Shown: in pieces, positions 20,267-29,976 of the stretch | How positions within the stretch are numbered: the first letter of the stretch is position 1 | Layout of the letters: every line of letters starts with the position of its first letter | NCBI GenBank assembly: GCA_030374805.1 | Contig: JARGSG010000212.1 | Coordinates: 62,001 to 126,000 of the forward strand | DNA: 64,000 nucleotides | Direction: 5' to 3' | Source of the DNA: Gracilaria gracilis | Taxonomy: Eukaryota; Rhodophyta; Florideophyceae; Gracilariales; Gracilariaceae | Made by a program: the position numbers and the translations under genes | Notes under the pieces: generated by a model | The model's database searches: none | What the model was told of the DNA's origin: nothing | Seen by the model: the letters and a program-made list of their open reading frames with translations, nothing else

Positions 20267-21082
20267 ATGCCGCTGGACAAGCTGTTCGACCGCTCGCCCG
20301 TGCTGCCGCCCGACCCCACCATCTCGCTGGCGCGCTACGTGCACACAATCCGCGCCAACCATCAAGCCGCGCTGTCGCAGCGCGACCCGCAGCGCGCCGC
20401 GTTGCTACACATCCGCCTACTGCAGCTCATCTGCAAGACGCTACCCGCGCACCCCGAGTACCGTCTGCGCGAGAACGCGCGCCTGCTCCGCGAGCTGCGC
20501 GCCGTCGCGGACCAGTGCTTCCGCGCGCTGCACGAGTTCGACCAGCCGCCGCCGCGCCGCGCGCCGGCGCGCGTGCAGCTGCCGCTCGCGCTGCTCGAGC
20601 TGTTCGAGCGCATTGCCGCCGAGCAAACGGCGCGCTCCCGCTGCACGCTGGCGTTGCTGGCGGGCGCGCTGGAGCCGCAGCCGCACGTCGCCGCGTTGGT
20701 CGTGCCGTCGCAGACGTTTGCCGCCTCTCACTCCTCGCTGCGCTACGAGACCGACGTCGCGCAGCTGCTGGACGTCAAGAAGCTGCTGTGCTTTGGCTTT
20801 GTGCATCTGTGCCCGTCGCACAAGCAGCTGCGCATGCCGCCGCAGCTGGAGCCTGCGTTGCTGCGCTACTGCGACGCCGTGCCGGAGGCGTTTGCAGTCG
20901 TCATGGCGCCGGCCTCGGACTCGCGCCTTGCTATCTACTCGTGCGACCAACAGCGAAAAATCGGGCCTGCTCAGCATGTTGAGCTTCGACGCGACGCTCA
21001 GCCCGCCTTCAAGCTCTACGACTTGCGCCCGTTGGCCGCCGCGAGGGACGAGCAGCAGCAGTCACCACCAGTCGAGCGTTGA
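20267..21082 (+). CDS. AMSH/STAMBP-like protein with degenerate JAMM site
   Basis: AMSH proteins are zinc deubiquitinases of the ESCRT pathway. This 271-residue protein keeps their order: a short USP8-dimer/MIT-like helical domain (ISLARYVHTIRANHQ at 19-33 to LPAHPEYR at 59-66), then an MPN fold (LLAGALEPQPHVAALVVPSQ at 130-149; LCFGFVH at 174-180; VPEAFAVVMAP at 205-215). The JAMM signature HxHPx7SxxD reads H180-L-C182-P and Q193 in place of Asp, and the upstream catalytic Glu position is not Glu. Isopeptidase activity is therefore doubtful. The linker of about 150 residues in animal AMSH is almost absent. The ATG at 20267 is the first in frame. It sits 135 bp after MED22. Confidence 0.75.
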   Translation: MPLDKLFDRSPVLPPDPTISLARYVHTIRANHQAALSQRDPQRAALLHIRLLQLICKTLPAHPEYRLRENARLLRELRAVADQCFRALHEFDQPPPRRAPARVQLPLALLELFERIAAEQTARSRCTLALLAGALEPQPHVAALVVPSQTFAASHSSLRYETDVAQLLDVKKLLCFGFVHLCPSHKQLRMPPQLEPALLRYCDAVPEAFAVVMAPASDSRLAIYSCDQQRKIGPAQHVELRRDAQPAFKLYDLRPLAAARDEQQQSPPVER

Positions 21083-21397
21083 CCTGTGGCTTTGGTTCTT
21101 TTTTTGTGGGCACATCGAAACACTTTGTAAAACGTGTGGCGCCATCACTAGAGATACCACTTTTAGTAATAATAGACCAAGCTCAGCAACAACAACCCAG
21201 TGCCAGCGCATGTTGCGTCAATGTAGCAAGTACTCGCGTGCTCACCCACGTCACTCCAATGTTTACTGCACTAAAGTGTCGTGCTATCACAGCGCCCTCC
21301 GAAACAATCAGCAACACTTGCAGCAGGTAAAAGCGCTACCGCGGGGGGAAAACAAACGTACACATAACATAAACCTTTACTTTGATACACTTTCCAT
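21083..21397. other. Spacer between convergent genes
   Basis: 315 bp between the AMSH-like gene and ALB3, which converge. Composition falls sharply from the GC-rich block on the left. It should hold both 3' UTRs. No gene seen. Confidence 0.5.
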
Positions 21398-22555
21398 CTA
21401 TCTCCGCTTGCGGCGCTTCTTCGATTTGCTAGTCTTCTTCGGCGCGTCTGTGCCATTGGATCTAAACCCATCGGCAACATCCAGCCGTGCACGCGCAGTA
21501 GAGTCAAGTGAAGTAGATGATTCAGAAGCGTCGGATGCAGCAGCCGATGGTGTGGCCAGTTCCGGGAATCGAGATCGTATGAATAACGTTTGCCCTGTAC
21601 TCAGCAGGTTGTTTGTGACCCAGTACACGCCCAGACCCGATGGTACGTTCAGTGCAAACCATCCGATGAGGAGGGGCATAAACTTGAGAATGGTGTTTGC
21701 CTGCTGCTGATTAGGGTCCTGGCTTGGCGGAGACATCACTCTCTGCGACACGACTTGAGTTGCAACCAAGATGACGGGCAGCACGAGGTAGCAAGCGGCA
21801 TCATGCCAGCCGATAGGCGGTGCGCCGTTTTGCAAAGGGTACAACCATGTGCTAAGCCCCTGTCCTGTTTTGCTCACGGGCCCTTGAAGGCTGGGCAGCC
21901 ACAGGAAGGATTCGTTGAGCAAGTTTTCGGCCGCAAGGTTAAGCACGGAGCGATACAACGCAATCCACACCGGGATCTGAACGATGACGGGTAGACAGCC
22001 CACAAGCGGGTTGATGTTCTCGTCCTTGTACAGTTGAGCTGTCATTTGGTTCATCACTTGCGGGTTGTCTTTGTACTCGGTCTGAATCTTCTTGAGACGA
22101 GGCGCAATCGCCTGCATGCGCATGGTAGACTCCATCTGACGAAAGTTGAGCGGGAAAGTAAATGCTTTGATGGCCATGGTGAAAAGGATAATGGACACAC
22201 CATACGCGCCAGGAACACCAGCAGCCGTGAGTCGTCCGTGCAATGACACAATGGCGGTTTCAACAAAGTTGACAAACGAGTCCCACCAGCCGGATTTCTT
22301 GGCCTCTACGGCGGTCTCCACGGCGGCAGCAGTGGTATCGGAAACGGCGGTGGCAGCATCGGACAGCAGAAGCTGAACGGCGTGTAGATCGAGGTGCGGC
22401 GCCACGGCAAACGAACTGGCGACGTGGTGCACGGTGTGAGGGTCAAGCGCCATGCGCGGCGCGGAGCACGGACGAGCGCGCGCGCGGCGCGGCGACAACG
22501 ACAGCCGTGACGAGGCGCGCAGCGGCAGCGCAGTGGGCGTGGTGAACGCAAACAT
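21398..22555 (-). CDS. ALB3: ALB3-type thylakoid membrane insertase (YidC/Oxa1 family)
   Basis: Inserts light-harvesting and photosystem proteins into the thylakoid membrane, in plants together with cpSRP. The frame has 385 residues. A Ser/Arg/Ala-rich start (1-35) fits a transit peptide. The insertase core runs from about 118 to 325: GAYGVSIILFTMAIKAFTFPLNFRQMES, the cytoplasmic-loop equivalent with QTEYKDNPQVMNQM, then GCLPVIVQIPVWIALYRS, the NLLNESFLWLPSLQGP lumenal loop, and ILKFMPLLIGWFALNVPSGLGVYWVTNN. The tail ends in a dense basic cluster (KKTSKSKKRRKRR), as expected for stromal or ribosome contact. The start is a true ATG. No intron is apparent. Confidence 0.96.
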   Translation of the reverse strand: MFAFTTPTALPLRASSRLSLSPRRARARPCSAPRMALDPHTVHHVASSFAVAPHLDLHAVQLLLSDAATAVSDTTAAAVETAVEAKKSGWWDSFVNFVETAIVSLHGRLTAAGVPGAYGVSIILFTMAIKAFTFPLNFRQMESTMRMQAIAPRLKKIQTEYKDNPQVMNQMTAQLYKDENINPLVGCLPVIVQIPVWIALYRSVLNLAAENLLNESFLWLPSLQGPVSKTGQGLSTWLYPLQNGAPPIGWHDAACYLVLPVILVATQVVSQRVMSPPSQDPNQQQANTILKFMPLLIGWFALNVPSGLGVYWVTNNLLSTGQTLFIRSRFPELATPSAAASDASESSTSLDSTARARLDVADGFRSNGTDAPKKTSKSKKRRKRR

Positions 22556-23555
22556 GACGGCGAGTTAGCTGTTAGCAACTACCAAAGGCGCAAGTCGTGC
22601 GCGGAGGCGGTGCGGAAGAAGAGCTACTGACGGCGAGGCGGGTGGAAGGGACGCCGGCGACGGCGAATGTGCGCGGACGTGTGCGGCAACTGATCTCGGG
22701 CGCTCAGCGCTCAGCCGTTTTGAGCGTGTTTGAGATCGAAATGCGCATGGGCGTTGTGCGCTGCGCGCGCGTGGCCACAGGTCGGCTGGCGCGCGGCCGC
22801 GACGCAGATACCGTCACATTTTGAGACTTGTGGCTTGGCCGTCAGACGCACCATCGACAGCATCAAATGCTGTAGCTGTAGCCTCTCACGGCAGAGTTCT
22901 TCTCCTCACTGCTCTTTGTGCTCTCGTAAGGGCAAACCCCATCAGGCCTCCCTTTCATTGGGAGACTGTTTGGCTCATTGCCTCTAATCATCGAGCCACT
23001 AGTCACATAAGCTGAGTTTATCCGCTAGCTTCCAGATGAAACTGAAGGAATCCACGTCGATCGTTCGTTGACAGCTTTGTAGAGGCAGTGCGCAGCTGAA
23101 GCTGCGAAAATGTGCCAAGTCACCTCCATGTGTCTGTACTCGTATGGCTCCACTGGATGCAATCATGCTTTTCAACCTGAAGGCGGTATCCAGTTATGCT
23201 AGTGAGGCAAACATCCTCTTGTTACCACGTATGTTATCACCGCGCTACGTTACCCTTCCCCTTCAAACCATCACAATCGCAAAACCAGATTGTCAGCCAT
23301 GTCGCCATGACAGATAAGCTTTGTTTCGAATGTAAAGAGCCATCCGTATATTCAGATGCATCCCTTCCGAACCATACCCATTCGGCCCGCACGCCCCGAA
23401 CTACCAAGTGCTACATAGGTCCTCACTAACAGAGCAGCAGCAGCCCAAGCGTCGCCTTCTATCTACGCTGTGTATTGCTCACGAACACCATCTCCGTGTG
23501 AAGACTACCTACTCTTCTCACATCTTCCATCCCGCGAGAAGATCTCAAACTACTT
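22556..23555. other. Intergenic, no gene recognised
   Basis: The 5' region of ALB3 and 3' flank of the zinc transporter. GC-rich next to ALB3, more balanced beyond 22.9 kb. No convincing frame, RNA gene or repeat. Confidence 0.45.
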
Positions 23556-24782
23556 TCACACAACTTCATCGTCGTTAGGAACAGGTCCATATCCGTTAGC
23601 TCCGTGCAAAAAACCTGAGTGCTCTCCTGCAGGTATCTCAACGTCTGCTCTGTCTTCCACCTCACTCATCTCGTCTACCTGCACGGTAACGTTCTCCACT
23701 CCAAACTCCTCGAACACTTTCTTCACGTTCGCTTTCACTCCTTTCACACCTGTCTCCAGATCGGTAGAAACCACAACACTTCCTACCAGAAAGCCACTGG
23801 TAAGAGTCCACACATGCAATTCACGCACTTCGACTACGCCATCAAGCTTGCCAACAGTGTCCGCAATCCCCTCTACAACGCCCGACGGTGCCGCTTGCAT
23901 CAATGCAGCTACCGTTTCCTTACATATGCTCATGTTCATGACAAGTATCAAAATCACAATCACCACGGTCAGGATGGGGTCCAAAATCGCAGCGCCAGGA
24001 AAGTACCACATGATCATGCCGCCAATCAACACGACCACGTTCTCAATACAATCAGCAATCACGTGCGCACGCAGTGCGCGCAAGTTAAGGCTCTTCGTGC
24101 TGGAGCCGCGCGTGAGCACGGACGCCATGGCCACGTTCGAAAGAAGCGTCAAGCCTTCAGCAATCACGACGTACTTTCCATGCACGACGATTCGCCTGCC
24201 GTTCGAAATGAGCCACAAGCGCCGCACGCCTGTGGTGAAAAGCTTGAGGCATAGCAGACCAAGTGCCAGAACACTGAGAAGTGCGGATAGTACTTCGGCG
24301 CGTGCATAACCGTATGAAAAGCGTTTGTCGGGGTCGCGACGGGAGATGAGAACGGAGATGAGCGAGATTACCACGGTGAGTCCGTCTAGTGCGGTGTGTA
24401 GCGCCTCAACCATGAGCGCTGAAGACTTGGCAAAAAAGCCGACGACGAGCTGGAGCACGAAGGTGGCACTCAGTATGACGAAGGCTATACGTAGTGATAC
24501 AGTGTCGGAACGGAGACGCGTTTCCAGCGAGTGGGAATGTGGGAGGTATTGGCGCCAGCCTTGGTGGTCGTGTGTGCAACCACCATGCTCACCGTGGTCG
24601 TGAGCGTGGTCATCGTGGTGGTGGTGGTGGTGGTGGTGGTGGTGCTCGTGGTCTCCGTCGTAAGAGTGAGCTTCGTGATGCGCATGCGCTCCATCTTCGT
24701 GGTGGTGGTGGGGATTGTGGCAAGGCTTTCTTGTAGAATCTACTGGCGGTACCCCCTGCCCGTGCAGGCTGTCTACTGCCAT
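23556..24782 (-). CDS. Cation diffusion facilitator, zinc transporter (ZnT/SLC30 type)
   Basis: Membrane exporter that moves Zn2+ out of the cytosol in exchange for protons. The 408-residue protein opens with a His-rich cytosolic region (about 20-75), including a run of about ten His from a (GTG)10 repeat, probably binding metal. Six membrane helices follow. The site residues are in place: H and D in VEALHTALDGL (helix 2) and H and D in AHVIADCIENVVV (helix 5), the HD-HD set typical of zinc-selective members. The C-terminal cytosolic domain shows VVEVRELHVWTLTSGFLVGS, the conserved dimerising fold. The ATG at 24782 is the first in frame. A Golgi, vacuolar or plasma-membrane site cannot be told from sequence. 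Confidence 0.93.
   Translation of the reverse strand: MAVDSLHGQGVPPVDSTRKPCHNPHHHHEDGAHAHHEAHSYDGDHEHHHHHHHHHHDDHAHDHGEHGGCTHDHQGWRQYLPHSHSLETRLRSDTVSLRIAFVILSATFVLQLVVGFFAKSSALMVEALHTALDGLTVVISLISVLISRRDPDKRFSYGYARAEVLSALLSVLALGLLCLKLFTTGVRRLWLISNGRRIVVHGKYVVIAEGLTLLSNVAMASVLTRGSSTKSLNLRALRAHVIADCIENVVVLIGGMIMWYFPGAAILDPILTVVIVILILVMNMSICKETVAALMQAAPSGVVEGIADTVGKLDGVVEVRELHVWTLTSGFLVGSVVVSTDLETGVKGVKANVKKVFEEFGVENVTVQVDEMSEVEDRADVEIPAGEHSGFLHGANGYGPVPNDDEVV
24615..24644. repeat. (GTG)10 repeat coding the His run of the zinc transporter
   Basis: Ten GTG units on the plus strand read as CAC (His) on the coding strand. Length changes in steps of three would tune the number of metal-binding His residues without breaking the frame. 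Confidence 0.93.
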
Positions 24783-26899
24783 CGAGAGCACGACAATAGG
24801 CTCTTAATTGGTGAGCAGGTGAGGGTGGAGGGTAGCGTTCTCGCACGCGCAAAACACACTTAATTTGAAAGAGCCGTAAGTCGAGCGGAGTTGGGCGATG
24901 AGTGTACGAGGAAGACGGGAGACTTGCGGATGAAGAGCGATGATGCAGAAGTAGGGGACGCCACGAGTTTGAGCGAGTTGATGAGTGAAGGAGAGAAACG
25001 AGCGGAGGTTGAGCGGGGAGGAGTCGCTTGGCTTGCCACGCGAAGTGCGGGACGTGTCAACATCGTCATCAACAATGGCCTGCGACGTGATGAGCCTTGA
25101 GTCACAAGGCCCTTGACAAACAACGCGCACAGGTGCCAAACACCGTCTTTGCCCGCCCCGCGCCGTACCGCGTTCGGCAGCGGTGCGCAATGCTAATCCG
25201 GCGCAGGGAATACCACCTGAATAAGTTATTCCGCCTTTGTAGAAACGGCAATTCATGCCGTGCCCGGTCAGAGCGATGATCATGCCTCCGCACCCGAAAC
25301 TAATCTACGCCTGTTGATCCTCTTCCAGTCGCGACCTTCCTTCGGCGTTGGTGCGATTTAGCTGCGAGAAGGCTTGACTGGTGCCTGCCCTTTCTGCCCA
25401 CATGATGTGGCAGGTGTGTCGATTTCTTTATCCCAACATGTGCGCCACCATCATAACCACGCCTCCACCTCAAACCTAAGTCCTGAGACTCCGACATCTG
25501 TTCGCCTATGGTGAAGATTTTGATATATCGTTTCTCTCACGGACTCACCTGAAGGCGAGCCAGGACGACAATACTATCATCTGAGGTCTTATTTAACTCA
25601 AAGCAATCGGTTCACCATTTTTTCCCACAACTACCCTAAACTTTTTCTGTTTGTGGTTCTCTCAGTTCTGTTATCATGCGCTTGTCTCAACCGTTCTTCT
25701 AGAGAGCACCATCATTCATACCCCGATAACGGTCCCAAATGGCCCTTCAGGGAATAGAACGGAGACTGATCATCTGGGGCAAGCATATCCTAACACCATA
25801 CGAGTACAACTCTCTACACCAATGCAGAACGGCTGCAATTACTCGGATCAACAGTGATAGCGAAGGTCGACTGGCCGTTGACAGGCAAAAGCTTCGTAAA
25901 GACGCAAATCGGTCATCCCATACATGACAAGGAACATCGCTTTCGCTGGTTGACTGAGCACCACCCCCTGCTTCCAGATTTAAACATTTGCCCAGCAACG
26001 TTGCGGGGTACGAGACGTCACCGACGTGTTGGACTTGTATTCATCAGCGACACGGTAGAATGCAAATCAGACACTTTCGCACTCCCCGTTCCATACAGTG
26101 ATTGAGTTTCCATGTACTTTCCTTCTACAGGGTTTGGAAGCAGTTTCTGTGCCATTTTTCTAAGACTTCTTCCTGCTCTCCATATCCTTCTTCTCTCCTT
26201 CTCTTGTGGCAAGGTTGTGAAAGCAGTTGCCGCCCCACCGTTGTTGGCAGGTTCCTGGTCACTTCGCATATATACCACATTGGTTCTCTTACCGATATCT
26301 TTGCCTGTTGCTCGCGCCTGAGTTTCATGGTCATCCATAGGGTAAAGTTTTCTGCGCTTTTCCATTTTGTCGAACTTGTTTTGTTAGGTGCTCTGTTTGC
26401 ACCTTTTTGTCGTCTTCTTCACGGATTTATTACGGCTTGCCAAGTTTCTATGGGTCAGTTCTGGATAAGTCATGTAATCCAGGATTGCATGAGTCATGCA
26501 GCGTGACTGCGTGGTATCCATCGCAAATCTGTCTCTGTTTAACAAGCTCAAACAACCATTGCACCACCTGCCAAAAACACATATGTTCCTGAGTGTGAGT
26601 AAGGCGTGATTAAGGGGTGTCGAAGAGAATAGCTCTGGTACGCAAGAAGGCAGGTTGCGAAAGAAGAACCGCTAGCTTTACTAATCCTCGAAAGACTGAA
26701 AGGGCTCCCACAAGACTCTTTGTGAAGAAATGACGTTCGAGAACGATCATGCCAACTCCATCCCCTTGAATCATTGGTGATAGAGCTGCAGGAGAATCCA
26801 TTCGCGAATAAACCCCTCTTTCGTTTTGGGGGTGTGCGGCACAGAGTGCGCACTTCACATCGATAGTGTTCTAGAGAAGCTTTCCCTACCATTTACACC
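24783..26899. other. Long intergenic region, no gene recognised
   Basis: About 2.1 kb between the zinc transporter promoter and the 3' end of CSN4. Frames of 60-135 codons occur on both strands but overlap each other and show no family character. Base composition drifts to AT-rich after 25.5 kb. I see no repeat and no RNA gene. Confidence 0.45.
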
Positions 26900-28285
26900 T
26901 CATGTCTCCAAGTGCTTGGCGAATTGTGGAAAGTTGTTAATGATCGCTTCAACGCAATCATCTATCGCTGTGCTAAGTGAGGCTATGTACGAATCCCACC
27001 GCTCTATTGAACTTGACGTAGATACGAACTGTAGTATTCCTTCAACCTGGTCTATTGTAGCCTTCATTCGATCCTCATAAATCATATGTGCCGCTGTTGT
27101 TTCGGCTTTGGTTGCACTCACTCCAAGCAACTCCCCAAGCTCGTTGAAGCCAATGGTTTGATATAGCCGACTCGTTGCCAGCATGTTATGTTCCATCACT
27201 GCGCGATCGAGCACCGTGTCGCCGTCTGGTAACGCTTCTACTTGATGTGGTTGTAAAGTAGGTCTAAATCTTTCGATCTGATCCTGCCGCAACAATCTAC
27301 CCATATGTATGCTCTCCAACAATGGAAACAACTCCAAATTACGTGAACGCTCGTCGTTGTACAAAACTGCAAGCACCCTCGATCGCCGAGGCCCAGCAGG
27401 CGCCAAAATGGCGCATGTGACAGCGCTGACCAACGCGGGAGATGCGTCTGACATAGCGTCCATGTACTGTTCAGCTTCAGCCACTTGAGAGAGAGAGTAG
27501 TACTTGATAGAAGCATCGACAAAGCGTCCCTTTGCATCAAGCAAGCGAGCATGAATGGCGCGATGTTGAAGCCGCAACGAATCATCTGTACAATTTGTTA
27601 GCTGTGAAGCAGCACGACTTAAACAGCGCTCTGCTCCAGCTATATCCCCAGCTGCAGCAAACAATTTTGCAATGCGAAGATTGAATCGAAGCAAGGCAGA
27701 TTCGGAAAGACTTGGAAGCGCTTCGATATCTACGCCGTTGAGAACAACAAGAGCACGACCAAAGTCGCCGCGCGTTTCAAACTCCTTTGCAAGACGTTCT
27801 CGGAGCGGAAGTAACGTTGATTCGTAGGCGAACGAACGAGCAACAGAGCCGCGAACAGAGAGAACACCGTTCATGCATTGTTCAAAACTGGTTGACGGGA
27901 GGTTTAGAATCACGTTGGCCATCGATGCAAACACCGAACGGGCGGTGGGAAGTGGAAGCGAGTTTTGGTACAAAAACGCCGTAAGCACGGTGATGCGGTC
28001 GAAGTCATTGTCATTGATGGCACTGCGTATGAACGGATCATATGCTGAGGCGTTCGGAGTTTCTGCGAGCGCGGAGAGTTGTTCCAAGATAAGACGTCGC
28101 TTCTCTTCATCCTCTGGCGAGAGCATATCCTCGTTGGCAGCATTGGCAGTGGGTGGCGCTTGTTGAAGATCAGGAGGGGTCATGGCAGCATTTGTGGCAT
28201 GCGATGGGGTGGCTGCTGAGGTTTGATGCGGGGTGCAGTCGTTTGCATGCTGAACCTGTGCCATGGGGACATTGGGTTCTGTCAT
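26900..28285 (-). CDS. CSN4: COP9 signalosome subunit 4
   Basis: One of the PCI subunits of the COP9 signalosome, which removes NEDD8 from cullins. The 461-residue frame has a disordered Gln/Ala/Pro/Thr-rich start (1-55), then helical repeats, then a clear family core: SAVTCAILAPAGPRRSRVLAVLYNDERS, LLESIHMGRLLRQDQIERF, the HQVEALPDGDTVLDRAVMEHN block and the winged helix with LYQTIGFNELGELLGVSATKAETTAAHMIYEDRMKATIDQVEGILQF. The same landmarks appear in animal and plant CSN4. RPN5 of the proteasome lid is the nearest relative but lacks the DRAVxEHNxL motif. The ATG at 28285 is the first in frame; ATGs at codons 8 and 35 are alternatives. Confidence 0.95.
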   Translation of the reverse strand: MTEPNVPMAQVQHANDCTPHQTSAATPSHATNAAMTPPDLQQAPPTANAANEDMLSPEDEEKRRLILEQLSALAETPNASAYDPFIRSAINDNDFDRITVLTAFLYQNSLPLPTARSVFASMANVILNLPSTSFEQCMNGVLSVRGSVARSFAYESTLLPLRERLAKEFETRGDFGRALVVLNGVDIEALPSLSESALLRFNLRIAKLFAAAGDIAGAERCLSRAASQLTNCTDDSLRLQHRAIHARLLDAKGRFVDASIKYYSLSQVAEAEQYMDAMSDASPALVSAVTCAILAPAGPRRSRVLAVLYNDERSRNLELFPLLESIHMGRLLRQDQIERFRPTLQPHQVEALPDGDTVLDRAVMEHNMLATSRLYQTIGFNELGELLGVSATKAETTAAHMIYEDRMKATIDQVEGILQFVSTSSSIERWDSYIASLSTAIDDCVEAIINNFPQFAKHLET

Positions 28286-28811
28286 CTTATTGGGGAGTGG
28301 CTCGCTCTGCACGGGGGTGCAAAGAGGAGGGTGGCGCTGAGTCGGTGGTGGCGGGACGAAGTGATGTGTTGTGCTTCAAGTAGATATGGGGCCAGTCTGT
28401 GGGGGCGGTTGGAGAACGATCATGGATCAGTCCGTCGAAACGATGAGGTCATAGTCAGGATTGCCAGCGCTGTGATCGTCGGGGAGGACTATGATATGTG
28501 GAAGGCGGAGGGAAGGCAAGACACGTTCGAGCGAACGAAGGCGTTTTGGTCGTCATGTCTCGGGTTTCGTTCTGGGAACCTGACGGGTAAGCTTCGTTGC
28601 CGACGTGTGCGAAATCGATTCGCTGTTACAATTTGGAGAGCGTTTTAAAGCGTTCCATAACGCGTCCCAACACGTCGTCTTTCTCACGTTTTCTACAAAA
28701 CGGGATCTCTATCTCTAAGGTAACTACAAGAACATCATCCCGGTATCCCACGCGAACCTGCCCGTTCCATGCTCCCTTTGCAATAGCTCCCCATCACGGC
28801 CTCCCTGCCCA
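28286..28811. other. Intergenic, no gene recognised
   Basis: The CSN4 upstream region. No coding frame with family character, no repeat. Confidence 0.4.
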
Positions 28812-29330
28812 CTACTTGTCCTTTTGATACCATGCGCTTCTCTTACAGAACGAGGGATCAAACTTCTTCCAGTCGCCGGGTTTGCAACGGCAGTCATTCA
28901 CATCGTCGTACAAGTATGGTCGCCACAACTGGCACGGCAAGAAGCGATCACACACATCTTGGAAGTTCTTCACCATCTTGCATAGATTATCCGGACTAGC
29001 CTTCTGTCTCTGTGCCTTCGTTTCCTGCCAATCCACACCCAAGAAATCAAATGTTTCCCTCATCGTACGCTCCCTCCGATACAGATAGTCCTCGTACTTG
29101 ACAATGCCCATGTCTTCATTTCTTTCCAGATTTCGAACTGCACTGGAGAGCAGTTCGTCGCTGCTTGACATCGTATTCATCAGCGAGTGCAGGAACTTCA
29201 TGTCTTCAATGCGGAACGTACATTTCTGATCGGATGAAGGGTCGCACGGTTTTTCGTTTGGTGAAAGACCTTCTATCACGGAGCTGTCATTCAAGTAGCG
29301 GTTGCGATACTCCCCAATAGCCTGTTTCAT
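28812..29330 (-). pseudogene. Sulfotransferase-like C-terminal fragment
   Basis: About 172 residues from the ATG at 29330 resemble the C-terminal half of Golgi-type sulfotransferases. The clearest piece is VKYEDYLYRRERTMRETFDFLGVDW, matching the conserved (R)YEDLxxxPxxTxxxxFxFLG region, followed by a Cys-rich end (DVCDRFLPCQLWRPYLYDDVNDCRC) that could form disulfides in the lumen. The N-terminal PAPS-binding half is absent: upstream the frame enters pure simple repeat that merely stays open to an ATG at 29528. Either this is a truncated relic, or an upstream exon supplies the rest. I see no such exon within 600 bp. Such enzymes sulfate wall galactans in red algae. Confidence 0.5.
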
Positions 29331-29650
29331 GGTTCTTCCCTTGGTTCTTCTTTTCTTTCTTCTTTCTGTCCTCTTGGTTCCTCTTGGTTCCTCTTGTTCC
29401 TCTGTCCCTTGGTTCCTCTTCCTCCCTTGGTTCCTCTTGTCCTCTTGTTCCTTCTGTCCTCTTGTTTTCTTTCTGTCCTCTTGTTTCCTCTGTCTTCTGT
29501 CTCTGTTTTCTTTCTGGGGCTGCTTCATGTCTCGTTCTTGGTTCCTCTCGTCCTTGGTTCTCGGTCTCTGTACTCTTCTTTCTGTCTCATTTGTCGCTCT
29601 GTCTCTGTCTCTCTGTTTTCTCTGTCTTCTGTTCTGTCTTTCTCTGTCCT
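29331..29650. repeat. Pyrimidine-rich simple repeat (TTCCTCTTGG / TCTGTC type)
   Basis: The plus strand is almost only T and C with G at intervals, built from shifting versions of CTTGGTTCCTCTTG and, further right, CTGTCTCTGT. The minus strand can be read as Lys/Arg/Glu/Gln in a long open frame, but that reflects the repeat and not a protein. Confidence 0.85.
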
Positions 29651-29976
29651 GGACCAGGACTCATGGAAATGTCCTGCTTGAGCTCAGAAATTCTTGCTAT
29701 ATCGTCGATCGATGCTGAACCTTGGAGGGGCAAAGCATTATACGTGCGGTGCTGTTTACGAAGGATTCCGAGTCGCATAGGACCGAGTAGAAGAGAGCGT
29801 TGAGCTCAAACTGATGATGCAACGTGGTTGTTTCCGGCATCTGATGAACGTTGAAAGCCTTTCGCCACCAAGATGTAGAGTTAGATATGAAAAGCAATAT
29901 GGAGCGGCGCGTATGTTGGACCATGTGTGCCGCGAAAACAAGCGACAGAACAAATGTAGCAACGCCAAACATAAGC

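Noticed and set aside
19890-21710. A 606-codon plus-strand frame crossing MED22, the AMSH-like gene and ALB3.
   Set aside because: Overlaps three recognisable genes in another frame and is almost all Arg, Ala, Ser and Cys, as expected from GC-rich DNA lacking stops.
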